From the NCBI GenBank assembly GCA_017631325.1, contig JAGBTM010000035.1:1-42585 (forward strand): 42,585 nt of DNA. Reading direction: 5' to 3'. Below are positions 8,595-17,603 of the stretch, in pieces (the first letter of the stretch is position 1; every line of letters starts with the position of its first letter). The translations under genes and the position numbers were made by a program. The notes beneath the pieces are model-generated. The model did not search any database. It was not told where the DNA came from and was given only the letters and a program-made list of their open reading frames with translations. The DNA is from Clostridia bacterium. Lineage in GTDB: Bacteria > Bacillota > Clostridia > Oscillospirales > CAG-272.

Positions 8595-8662
8595 GCCTAA
8601 GGCAGCTGAGCTTTGCCACGTTTTTGCGCCATAATTTAACTAAAAAGCCACAGTCCTCAGGC
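8595..8662 (-). other. Possible structured 5' leader of the sugar-kinase mRNA
   Basis: On the minus strand, GCCTGAGG (8662-8655) can pair with CCTTAGGC (8602-8595), enclosing about 52 nt that hold the smaller self-complementary stretches GTGGC/GGC and AGCTCAGCT. It sits between the promoter and the kinase start (transcript leader about 120 nt). It resembles no riboswitch class I can name. It may be only a hairpin. Confidence 0.3.
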
Positions 8663-8672
8663 GTTACATCTA

Positions 8673-8701
8673 ATTATATCACTTTCGCGCGTTTTTTTCA
8701 A
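8673..8701 (-). promoter_or_regulatory. Promoter of the FGGY kinase gene
   Basis: On the minus strand, TTGAAA (8701-8696), a 17-nt spacer and TATAAT (8678-8673). The -10 matches perfectly. Confidence 0.7.
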
Positions 8702-8915
8702 TATCTTTTGTTGCTATTTTTAGAAAAGGAAATAAAGTGCCTGCAAAATTTTTAGGATTATGCTACAATATGCTCGGTTCAGTATGAAAAAATGATAGAC
8801 CTAATTTAAGAATAATTGTATCGTTAATGAAATTCTATTTGGCATGATGAAATCCAAATAAGGTTGGATGAATTCTTTGGAGTTCTACGTCGGATGACAT
8901 CAAATCTACCATCCT

Positions 8916-9034
8916 GCCGACAGGAATCTGCCTCGCCTTGCAAGGCTTCCCACAGTGAAGCGGCGAGTAAGTGTTGCGAACCCGATACGCGCTAGAGCCT
9001 TGGAGAACAAAGTAGTATAATAATGCTTTTGGTA
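8916..9034. repeat. 119-bp dispersed repeat, copy 1
   Basis: It matches 20622-20740 over 119 bp in the same orientation with only three mismatches and no gaps. It contains nested inverted repeats (CTCGCC...GGCGAG around GCTTC...GAAGC, minus sense), so the RNA or single strand would fold. No protein of its own is convincing. The rest of the gene-free stretch 8542-9249 holds the kinase promoter and leader, AT-rich DNA and the terminator at 9175-9208. Confidence 0.85.
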
Positions 9035-9174
9035 GTGTTATAACAAGTAGGTTTAACAGCTTTCTTGCTTTCATATTTTAAATATCTGCGTGAATATATG
9101 TAAAAGTTAAATTTTATCCTACTAAACCGTTTTGTTGGCGATAAGTTTTAGCAGTAAACGTTATACAGAAAAGT

Positions 9175-9208
9175 CGGAGAGTGTTGTGAGAATTCACCAC
9201 ACTCTCCG
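9175..9208 (-). terminator. Terminator of the five-gene surface-protein operon
   Basis: CGGAGAGTGTTGTG / CACCACACTCTCCG, 13 of 14 pairs, 6-nt loop, followed on the minus strand by ACTTTTCT. It lies 42 nt after the stop of the 1405-aa gene. Confidence 0.75.
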
Positions 9209-9249
9209 AGTTACCTATTTAAGTTGCATTATTATATAGGTGTTTACTT

Positions 9250-12200
9250 TTATATGTGTTTTTGTGTGTCTGCGCTTGTCTTTATACAGCGTTTTCTTTG
9301 TATTAACAATATCGTTGCGATAGCGCCTAAAGATACAACTGCAAAGACAGCAATAAGTGCTATCGATCCTGCACCGATCATAGATGCAGTGCCATTTTCG
9401 TCGGTCTTATCTCTTGTCTGAAGCAAGTAGATATAATCTCCGCCGGCTCCGTCATTAAGGTCTGATGCTTCACCGTTTTGATTAAGCACGGTTCTTACAA
9501 CGTATCTACCGCCTTCACCGTGTGACCAGTTTGCTACGTGCTTGCTGGTACCAAGAGAGGTGATGGGTGTTCCGGCCTTCGCATCCTTTGTATAATAAAG
9601 GAAGATATCGTCTGAGAAGAAATAGGTATAGGAATTAAGATTACCGTCGATCTTGAGGTAAGTAGAACCGTTTTGGGCAAAGCTGTCCACTTCGTTATTA
9701 TGCGTGGTTTTTAAGTCTCTAATAGCCTTAGTGGGGTCAGACGTTCTCTTGTATCCAATATATATGTAGTCGCTGTGTATACCTACGTTGTTGTTAAAAT
9801 CTTTTTCAAGCATATACTCACAGCCTGCCGCAATAAGCGCTGCTCTTGCTTCTGCGTCGTTACCACCCACACCAACAACGATCTCATCTATATATTTAGG
9901 TTCTTCGGGTGTGCGCTTCATGTGAATAAACCACATGCTGCTTGAGTGGTCGTCCATATCGGCATAAAGAGCTTTGCTGTTCTGAGTTCTTACTGTTTCC
10001 CAACCATTGAGTATGTGTGTGTTATCAATTGTTATATCGATTATAGGGCTGCCTGCGGCAGGGTTAGTTGTGTAATAGAGGTATACTCTGTCACACGTAT
10101 CGTTCGCACCGTCTTCTTCGCAGAAGATGTTTTGTTTGCTTACGATATGGTATGTAATGCCGTCAAGCACTATCTCACTTTTTGGAGTGATATTTGTATC
10201 TTTGATATAATAAAGCACAAGATTTGTTATGGGCTCAAGTAAACCAACAGCGTTATTCTTTGCCATTTTTGTATATCCAAGATAGGTGGCGTTATCTCCG
10301 TCCTCGAGGTTTAGGTTTTTAAGTATCGCATTGTGTGCGCCCATTGCCGCGAGAGTATTCATAATATAGGAGTTATCAAGATCATCGCAATCTATTTCAG
10401 CGCCGTTGATCACCTCTTCCTTAGAGGTTAGGAAAATGTGTGTCAGGTGGTTGCCCTCTACGTACGCATCTTTTTTGATAAAGAGATAGAAGGGCGAGAT
10501 GACTATGTCGGTATATTCTACCATGCCGTTAAATGAGTCTCCGGTCTTGATACTGAGGTTAAATGCCTTGGCAATATCAACCGCCTTCGTGTTGCCTGAA
10601 AGTCTTGAATATACGGGTATAAATTCCGCAGGGGCAACGTTTTGATCACTTGATACGTATAGATCGGATACACGCATAGGCGTACCTGACTCATAAATAC
10701 CTGCGGTATATAGACGTGAGTCGTTTGCGCGTCTTTCTGCGTACTCATAAGCAACTCTTTCCTGATGTGAAATAAGGTAACGTGCTGCAAGTGAGTATCC
10801 TACGTTGTCGTAGGAAATAGTCTGAGCAAAGTTTTTGCCCATATCATTGTCAGCGCTTACAGCGGTTATGTTGTAAATTGCGCGATAGGGATTATGTGTA
10901 GTCGTGTAAAGTAATGCGCCTTCATTTCCTGATGGTCCAAAGGTTTCATACAAAATGTTGTAGCCGAGTGTGTCTATTGCTCTTGATATACTACCCAAAT
11001 CGTTGGTGCTTTGTGTACCGGGAATATCAAATACCGTTGCAAGACCTCCGAGATATTCTGTACCGCTTGTATAAGTAACGCTTGGCAAGAAGTAGAGGTA
11101 GAAGGGTTTGGTCTCTCCCATATATTTGTTATCATTAGTGTTAAAGCTTATTGCCGGACCACCGCTGAAGAAATTGACCGGCTCGTATCCTGCGGGTGCA
11201 TTTCTGTCGTTAAGAACTAAGAAATCTGATAGTATCGGAGTACCAAACGCACTTATTTTGGTAGCATATAGCGTAATCATACCGTCACCGGTGCTACCGC
11301 TTGCCGCATAGCTGGCCTTTGCGCCGCCCGCGGCGTACTGTGTTGTGCTGTAATTGTAAGCAACACGTATGTCTGTGAGCGCACGGCTCTCTTTGTTTGT
11401 TGTTTTATATCCAAGATATGTGACGTACTCCGAGTCGGGAGTGAGGTTCACTTTATATGGTATATAATCCTGGTTTCTGAGCTCAAGCTCACATAAATCT
11501 GCATCTGTATTGCTGAAAAGCTTGACGTTTGACAGATAAGTACCGCGCGCGTAATCACCGTTAAGTTTTTCCTGACGGAAGGACACGTAGACACCGTCGA
11601 CATTATCCTCAAAGTCATAGTGGTTTAAGTTTTCAACGTTTATGTGGCCAAAATTGGAGAGTGGGGCATATCCCTCGTCAACAACACCCTCACCGTATTT
11701 AACAATAAAGCTATCCTCTATCGGCGCACCTGCGGATTTATCGCGTGAGAGATACATGGCGTGCCATTCTTTGCCTTGCCAGCAGTTAACGTCAGCCATT
11801 CTATCATCCTGGAACTTTACGCCTTCATATAACAGGAATTGTCTGTTTCCTGAGCTATCCTCGACGTAATCGTACATATATTCAGGTATATCGGTGTAAT
11901 CCGGATGATTTTCATTGTGATTTTCTATAATCCATAATACAAGGTATACGGCGGCAATTACGGCTGCTACAACAATAACGGCAATACCGGTAGACATAGC
12001 TGCTGAGCCGAATATCGTACCTACAATACTAACGGTAGATGCTGCGGCAGAAAGTGCTGTTCCGCTAAAGCAGCTAACCATAACAGGCGTAGCAAATCCT
12101 ATATAACTGATAAGACCCACGCCAAGAGAAACGGCACCGCAGGCTGCTATAAGACCTGCAGTTCTAAGACCTGTGCTGCTTACGCTGTCGCTGTCATCAT

Positions 12201-13467
12201 TGAGCTCTTTTGCAGAATCAGACTCGGCAATGGCACGCGCCGCCTCGTCGGTAATACCGATAGATGAGCGGAACAGGTCAGAGTTGATACCTGCCCAGAT
12301 AGAGCAAGCGGTTTCACCGTTTGTTACTTCAGCAATTCTTTGAACATAGTCGTTATAAACGGATTGATTCATTCCAAGCGCAAGTATCATATAAAGAGGA
12401 CCGCAAAGACGCATCATTGCAAACTCTTCCGCAGTCATGACCTCAAGCAGGGCATAGAAGTTCTCGAAAAGCTCCATACCCTCCTCAAAAACGTTATCGC
12501 CTAAAAACCACGTACTTATCTTTTCACCGCTTTTGAACTTATACTGATCCAGAGTTTGATATGCAATTTCATAAAGCGCCTCTGTACCGTTGCTATCTAA
12601 TTCGGGCTGTTCTGCCTTTTCAGAAATATCGGTAGATGGGGCCTCACTGCTTTCATTATTAGGGTCCTTTTTTAGATCGGGGTCGCCCTTTTTGTAAAGA
12701 TCGTGGTCTATCGTTTTGTATACGTTATAGAAGGAATAGAAATGTTCCCAAAGAGATATCGAGTCATCCCAGTATGTGGACTGCTCGGGAATACTACCCG
12801 GGTTTTCTATTTTTGTAAGTTTATCAAGCCACGTATTGCCCGGGTCACCCTGTACTGCCATTGCGAGGGCAGAGAGCACGGCGGAAAGCACGTTTTGGTG
12901 AGCGTTAAGTACAAACTTGATATAAAATTCATCTGTCGGATTGCCATAAATCAGATAGTCGCCAAGGCACTGATTATTTGCTTCGTCGACAGTAAATGCG
13001 TTAAGTGCTTTGTAAGCTGCCATTGCGCCGTAGGTGCCTTTGACGTAGTTTTTTGTAAACATTTTTACTGCAAGCTTGACGTCATCTGCAAGTCTTTTTA
13101 CGCTTTCTTTTACGTCTTTGAGCTGATTTTCATATTCCGAAAGCACAAATCCGCCCTTCATATTCATCATTTTGATGTCTGTAATGGCTTCATCGGGGTT
13201 AGTGGTTGTAGAGTAGGCCATATAAACCCCGTATTCTTCGTCTTCAGTGCCTTTGTTTATGTTGCTGTCTATAAGCGTATAGCCTGCGGGCACGTATGGC
13301 TTAGCTTCATCTTTAGTTTGGGCATAAATCAGCTTTACGTCTTTTACGTACGTTTTTTCACTTGATTTTGCTTGTGCAAATACGCCGAGCGAAAATCCGG
13401 TAGCTATGATAAGCGACAGAACAACGCATAGTGTACGTGTCAAAACTTTATTTAATCTGATTTTCAT
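9250..13467 (-). CDS. Large secreted membrane-anchored protein with MABP/beta-prism-like repeats
   Basis: 1405 aa. There is a signal peptide at 1-33 (hydrophobic VVLSLIIATGFSLGVFAQA). The N-terminal domain (about 40-105) is shared with the two proteins encoded just upstream. A mostly helical region (105-420), again homologous to them, is followed by a long hydrophobic stretch (436-514) rich in Ala, Gly and Val, enough for two to three membrane passes. Then come about 850 residues of repeated units ending in a C-terminal TM helix (about 1365-1388) with an RKR stop. The repeats have the pattern 'G-Y/W..., D/N-N, YxGYKRT or LYYTK, ...AI-x-D-I/L'. Examples are VYMAYSTTTNPDEAITDIK, YIYIGYKRTSDPTKAIRDLK and FLYYTKDAKAGTPI. 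This resembles the MABP (MVB12-associated beta-prism) motif. The function is unknown. It is the last gene of the operon. Confidence 0.8.
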   Translation of the reverse strand: MKIRLNKVLTRTLCVVLSLIIATGFSLGVFAQAKSSEKTYVKDVKLIYAQTKDEAKPYVPAGYTLIDSNINKGTEDEEYGVYMAYSTTTNPDEAITDIKMMNMKGGFVLSEYENQLKDVKESVKRLADDVKLAVKMFTKNYVKGTYGAMAAYKALNAFTVDEANNQCLGDYLIYGNPTDEFYIKFVLNAHQNVLSAVLSALAMAVQGDPGNTWLDKLTKIENPGSIPEQSTYWDDSISLWEHFYSFYNVYKTIDHDLYKKGDPDLKKDPNNESSEAPSTDISEKAEQPELDSNGTEALYEIAYQTLDQYKFKSGEKISTWFLGDNVFEEGMELFENFYALLEVMTAEEFAMMRLCGPLYMILALGMNQSVYNDYVQRIAEVTNGETACSIWAGINSDLFRSSIGITDEAARAIAESDSAKELNDDSDSVSSTGLRTAGLIAACGAVSLGVGLISYIGFATPVMVSCFSGTALSAAASTVSIVGTIFGSAAMSTGIAVIVVAAVIAAVYLVLWIIENHNENHPDYTDIPEYMYDYVEDSSGNRQFLLYEGVKFQDDRMADVNCWQGKEWHAMYLSRDKSAGAPIEDSFIVKYGEGVVDEGYAPLSNFGHINVENLNHYDFEDNVDGVYVSFRQEKLNGDYARGTYLSNVKLFSNTDADLCELELRNQDYIPYKVNLTPDSEYVTYLGYKTTNKESRALTDIRVAYNYSTTQYAAGGAKASYAASGSTGDGMITLYATKISAFGTPILSDFLVLNDRNAPAGYEPVNFFSGGPAISFNTNDNKYMGETKPFYLYFLPSVTYTSGTEYLGGLATVFDIPGTQSTNDLGSISRAIDTLGYNILYETFGPSGNEGALLYTTTHNPYRAIYNITAVSADNDMGKNFAQTISYDNVGYSLAARYLISHQERVAYEYAERRANDSRLYTAGIYESGTPMRVSDLYVSSDQNVAPAEFIPVYSRLSGNTKAVDIAKAFNLSIKTGDSFNGMVEYTDIVISPFYLFIKKDAYVEGNHLTHIFLTSKEEVINGAEIDCDDLDNSYIMNTLAAMGAHNAILKNLNLEDGDNATYLGYTKMAKNNAVGLLEPITNLVLYYIKDTNITPKSEIVLDGITYHIVSKQNIFCEEDGANDTCDRVYLYYTTNPAAGSPIIDITIDNTHILNGWETVRTQNSKALYADMDDHSSSMWFIHMKRTPEEPKYIDEIVVGVGGNDAEARAALIAAGCEYMLEKDFNNNVGIHSDYIYIGYKRTSDPTKAIRDLKTTHNNEVDSFAQNGSTYLKIDGNLNSYTYFFSDDIFLYYTKDAKAGTPITSLGTSKHVANWSHGEGGRYVVRTVLNQNGEASDLNDGAGGDYIYLLQTRDKTDENGTASMIGAGSIALIAVFAVVSLGAIATILLIQRKRCIKTSADTQKHI

Positions 13468-13481
13468 ATTTTTTATCCTCG

Positions 13482-15518
13482 TTAGGCTTCGTTGGATATA
13501 TTGCTGTCCTCTTTTTTCTTTTTAAGTTTTTGCACGAGTATGGTACCACCGACACCGGCACCAACACCGCTAAGTGCTGTCAGTGTATAAAGTGCGCCTT
13601 CTGCAACCATAGATCCTACAACTGCAGGCATATTTTCCGCTGCCTTCTTTGTGGTACTGTATCTTACCGTTACGTACACGCTGGGGGCATTTTTACTGTA
13701 AACGTGGCTGTTAAGGTTAAATGCCTTTGATTCACCAAACATAGCGATACCCTGGTGGCGGCGAGCAATGGTTGAGTCGTTATCCTTGTGAACAAAGTTA
13801 GGAATAAGACAATTGCCTGCCGTTGCGTCCTTAGTGTAGTAGAGCGCTATCCACTCCTTGCCCTCGTAAGCATTGAAGTCGGCGTTCTTATTATCATCGT
13901 CACCAAACACCTTGGCAGCGCTGTACTTAATATACTTGTCGCCAAGGTCGGTTTCTTTTACGTCGATAAGGGTGTTAGGTATAGTTGTGTAATCGGGATT
14001 AAAATAGTTATAAACCGTTGCAATGCTGTAACCGCCTGCGAGAATAAGTGCAAAAGCAACAGCAGCAACCGTAAAGGGCGTTTGCAGTCCTGCCCATTTT
14101 GCAGTAAAAGCCTCAGAGGCAGCCTGTGCGTCCCAGTATTTCAAGGTAGCACGCATGGCCGCTTTATAAGTAACGTGGCCTTCACAAGCCTCCTTTGCGA
14201 TAGCGAGTGCGGATGCGAGTGATGAACCTTTAATTGATATACCCACTGCCATGCCTGCCATTGCAAGGTCCACTACGCCTGAAACGATATAACCTATCGT
14301 CATACCGAGAGAACGGCTTGCCGCGTTACCCCAATCCCAAGTTTCACCCGTGAGTGCCTGCTGGCGCTCTGCCTCGGAGGTCATTGCAAAATCACCCTTG
14401 AAGATTTCACGGTCAACTCCTGCATAAACGTCAAATATCATAAGATTTCCGTTTTCGTCTTTAAAGCTTTCCTCCATCTGTTCAACGGCTTCGGTAAGCT
14501 CGTCAATAGGCTTAGAGGGGGTGTTGTATTTGAGAATGGTTTCGAGCTGTCCCATCTCCGCAAGTGCCTTTTGACCGGGGGTAAATGCCGCTAATATGGG
14601 GTACAAGTCTTTGGCTGTCCAGTCACCCATTATAAACTCTGTAAGAGTGGTTTGGCCATAGTTGATTTTACTCATAAGATCGTAAATCGTTGCATATTGA
14701 GCAAGGAAAACGTATTCCTCTTCTGTCATATCATCATCTTCTAAATTGTGTTTTTCAGAAAGAGAATCATAGCGCAGAAGCTTTGCTTTAATATCTGTAA
14801 GCATTTTTCCAAGCGCTACCGCGTCGTCGTGGTATTCTAAATCGCTAAGCGTATCCTTTATTGCATATTTTTCTGCAATTCGTGTTGCAAGGCTTGTTTC
14901 ATCTGCGCCGGAAATACCTACTGCAAGCAGAGATACAAGGTTGGAAACAACAATGGAGTTACCCTCCATAAACACCTGTACTATCTTGTCATCTGTGGGC
15001 ATGTTTAAGAAGAAATCACCCATTAGCATATCGGTCTCGGTGCCGTTATTTGTTCTTTTATCCTTGTAATAATTCATTTGACGGTAGGCAAGCAGAGCCA
15101 TATCGTCACCCTCATAATAAAGGGTTTTAAATTCTTCAGTAACAATACGCAACTTGCTGATCATTTGCATATAATGGCTGCGTGTTTTTTCAAGCTGATT
15201 CTTATAGTTTGTCGTGCTGTAACCGCCGTACATATCCATAACGCGCAGGTCGGTTATTGCATCCTCTACGTTAGTAGAGGTCTTGTATATAAGATATACG
15301 CCGTCGTCAAACAGAAAGTCTGCGTTGGGGTTGAGATTCTGTTCAAAGATCTTCCACTCTGTACCCGCTATTGCCGTTTTTGCTTCTTCAAGCGTATCCT
15401 CGTATACAAGAGCTACCTCGGAAACAAACTCCTCCTGTCTTGCTGCATTTGCAGTAACTGCAAAAACAGAAAGCAGCATTGTTACAATAAGTGTGAAAGA
15501 AACAATTTTATTTTTCAT
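13482..15518 (-). CDS. Secreted membrane-tethered protein with two MABP-like domains (paralogue B)
   Basis: 678 aa. The signal peptide ends near residue 25 (SVFAVTANA). An N-terminal MABP-like domain (about 30-90; DDGVYLIYKTSTNVEDAITDL) is followed by a helical region. A hydrophobic segment near 410-445 and another near 490-515 end in YNYFNPDYTTIPN. A second beta-prism-like domain (about 515-635; KEWIALYYTKDATAGN, then SVYVTVRYSTTKKAAE) leads to a C-terminal TM helix and a lysine-rich tail (LVQKLKKKKE). It is a close paralogue of the next gene upstream and shares its architecture with the N-terminal half of the 1405-aa protein. The gap to the 1405-aa gene is 14 nt. GAGG precedes the start. 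I recognise no enzyme motif. Confidence 0.8.
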   Translation of the reverse strand: MKNKIVSFTLIVTMLLSVFAVTANAARQEEFVSEVALVYEDTLEEAKTAIAGTEWKIFEQNLNPNADFLFDDGVYLIYKTSTNVEDAITDLRVMDMYGGYSTTNYKNQLEKTRSHYMQMISKLRIVTEEFKTLYYEGDDMALLAYRQMNYYKDKRTNNGTETDMLMGDFFLNMPTDDKIVQVFMEGNSIVVSNLVSLLAVGISGADETSLATRIAEKYAIKDTLSDLEYHDDAVALGKMLTDIKAKLLRYDSLSEKHNLEDDDMTEEEYVFLAQYATIYDLMSKINYGQTTLTEFIMGDWTAKDLYPILAAFTPGQKALAEMGQLETILKYNTPSKPIDELTEAVEQMEESFKDENGNLMIFDVYAGVDREIFKGDFAMTSEAERQQALTGETWDWGNAASRSLGMTIGYIVSGVVDLAMAGMAVGISIKGSSLASALAIAKEACEGHVTYKAAMRATLKYWDAQAASEAFTAKWAGLQTPFTVAAVAFALILAGGYSIATVYNYFNPDYTTIPNTLIDVKETDLGDKYIKYSAAKVFGDDDNKNADFNAYEGKEWIALYYTKDATAGNCLIPNFVHKDNDSTIARRHQGIAMFGESKAFNLNSHVYSKNAPSVYVTVRYSTTKKAAENMPAVVGSMVAEGALYTLTALSGVGAGVGGTILVQKLKKKKEDSNISNEA

Positions 15519-15562
15519 GTACTTTTACCTCATCAAAAAATGGTGATTTTAATAACTCAATT

Positions 15563-17590
15563 TTAAGCTTCCGCTTCCGCCTCTTTTTTCTTTTTCAGTT
15601 TCTGTACAAGTATAGTACCGCCAACACCGGCGCCAATACCGGCAAATGCCGTCAGTGTATAAAGAGCGCCTGTCGCAACGATAGATCCTACGACTGCCGG
15701 CATATCTTCCGCTGCCTTCTTTGCGGTACTGTATCTTACAGTTACGAATGCGCTCGGAGCATTCTTGCTGTAAACGTGGCTATTTAGGTTAAATGCCTTT
15801 GATTCTCCAAACATGGATATACCCTGGTGGCGTCTTGCTATTGTGGCGTCATTATTCTTAAAAACAAAGTTTTTAGTAAGGCAATTACCGGCAGATGCAT
15901 CCTTGGTGTAGTAGAGCGCTATCCATTCCTTACCCTCGTAGGCATTAAAGTCAGCGTTCATATCCTTTTCACCAAAGACCTTAGCGGCCGTATATTTTAT
16001 GTATTTATCTCCAAGGTCGGTTTCTTTTACGTCAACAATTACGTTCGGTATATCGGTATAATCGGGATTATAGTAGTTGTACCATGTGGAAATTCCTACA
16101 AGACCTACAACAACAAGTATCACCGCTACTGCTACTATTGCCATTGGCTTTACCGCCGGCAACCATTTTTCTGCAAATGCCTCGCTTAATCCTCTTGCCC
16201 GTGGCATTTCCTCTAATAGCATAGCGATCTGTTCAACGTCCGTGGCGTTAGCAAATTGGGCGGCAAGTGAAGCAGCCGTTGTTTTGAGCGCAGAGGCTTT
16301 AACTGAAATTCCGATAGCAGTACCCGCTACGGCTATGTCTATGACCGTAAGTGCTCCGGCAGCAATGTAAAATCCGACTGAGTCCTTTGCTGCGCTAAGC
16401 AAATTCCACGTCTCACCTGTAAGCGCCTGCTGTCGCTCAGCTTCGCTTGTCATAGCAAACGAGCCTTTGAAAATAGAACGGTCTACACCGAGATATACGT
16501 CAATGTGCTTAATGTTTCCGTTTTCGTCCACCATACCTCTTTCGGTTTCATCAAGCATTTCATTAAGCACGTCAATAGGCTTTGACGGTGCGTTATATTT
16601 AAGTACGGTTTCTAATTGACCTATCTCTATAAGTGCTTTTTGTCCGTCGGTAAATGCCGCTACAATAGGGTATAGGTCTTTTGCTTCGTAATTTCCTTCA
16701 CGGATAAGGTCTGCAAGCGTCGTGTCACCCAGCTCTATTTCCTCCATAAGCAACGCAAGTGATGCGTATGAGGAAATAAAATAGGCTTCTTCTTCGCTAA
16801 TTTCTTCGTCAGTCAGATTATATTTCTCCAAGAGCGTATCGTATTTTAATATCTTTGCGCGCATCTCGGTCATAACCTTTGAAAACTTAATTGCATCATT
16901 GTAATACTCAGTATCGGTAAGGGTATCTCTCACTTGATAAAGCTCTTTAACCTTTGAAGCAAGTGTGTTTTCGTCTTCACCGGAAATACCGATAGCAAGT
17001 AGTGACATAATATTTGAAATAACAAAGCTGTTGCCTTCAAACAACACCTGTACTATCTTGTCGTCTGAGGGTAAATTCAAGAAGAAATCACCCATCAGCA
17101 TATCGGTCTCGGTGCCGTCATCTGTCTTTTTGTCCTTGTAATAATTCATTTGTCGGTAGGCAAGCAGCGCCATTTTGTCCCCTGCCTTGTAAAGCTCTTT
17201 AAACTCAGAGGCGGCGTCGCGTAAACCCTTTACAAATGTTAAATATTCCTCGCGGCTTTCTTCAAGCTGCTTTTTGTAATTTGATATGTTGTAACCGCCA
17301 TACATGTCCATAACTCTTAAATCCGTAATGGCGTCCTCTACGTTAGTAGAGGTTTTATATATGATGTATACTCCGTCGTCAAACCAGTAATCGGCTTTTG
17401 CATTAAGGTCATACTCAAACAATTGCCATTCGGTGCCGGATATTTTTTTCTTGGCATCTTCGATTGAGTCCTCGTAAATCAAGGCTATGTCCGAGAGAAA
17501 TTCTTCCGTGCTTGCTGCATTTGCAGTAACCGCAAAAACAGAAAACAGTATAGCCAAAACCAAAACAAAAGATATTATCTTGTTTCTCAT
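15563..17590 (-). CDS. Secreted membrane-tethered protein with two MABP-like domains (paralogue A)
   Basis: 675 aa with the same layout as the gene at 13482-15518: signal peptide (SVFAVTANA), N-terminal beta-prism-like domain (DDGVYIIYKTSTNVEDAI), helical middle with the near-invariant LAYRQMNYYKDK and MLMGDFFLN strings, two hydrophobic stretches (about 400-430 and 485-510), a second beta-prism-like domain (KEWIALYYTKDASAGN) and a C-terminal TM with LVQKLKKKKE. The two paralogues are most alike in both terminal parts and differ most in the part between the hydrophobic segments (about 400-490). It lies 13 nt downstream of the PrsW protease stop, with AAGGAG before its ATG. Confidence 0.8.
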   Translation of the reverse strand: MRNKIISFVLVLAILFSVFAVTANAASTEEFLSDIALIYEDSIEDAKKKISGTEWQLFEYDLNAKADYWFDDGVYIIYKTSTNVEDAITDLRVMDMYGGYNISNYKKQLEESREEYLTFVKGLRDAASEFKELYKAGDKMALLAYRQMNYYKDKKTDDGTETDMLMGDFFLNLPSDDKIVQVLFEGNSFVISNIMSLLAIGISGEDENTLASKVKELYQVRDTLTDTEYYNDAIKFSKVMTEMRAKILKYDTLLEKYNLTDEEISEEEAYFISSYASLALLMEEIELGDTTLADLIREGNYEAKDLYPIVAAFTDGQKALIEIGQLETVLKYNAPSKPIDVLNEMLDETERGMVDENGNIKHIDVYLGVDRSIFKGSFAMTSEAERQQALTGETWNLLSAAKDSVGFYIAAGALTVIDIAVAGTAIGISVKASALKTTAASLAAQFANATDVEQIAMLLEEMPRARGLSEAFAEKWLPAVKPMAIVAVAVILVVVGLVGISTWYNYYNPDYTDIPNVIVDVKETDLGDKYIKYTAAKVFGEKDMNADFNAYEGKEWIALYYTKDASAGNCLTKNFVFKNNDATIARRHQGISMFGESKAFNLNSHVYSKNAPSAFVTVRYSTAKKAAEDMPAVVGSIVATGALYTLTAFAGIGAGVGGTILVQKLKKKKEAEAEA

Positions 17591-17603
17591 TGTGCGCTCC
17601 TTA

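Noticed and set aside
8835-9074. 79-aa minus-strand frame covering the dispersed repeat
   Set aside because: It is made of the 119-bp repeat, has no ribosome site, and the second copy lies in a frame of different extent (20276-20716).
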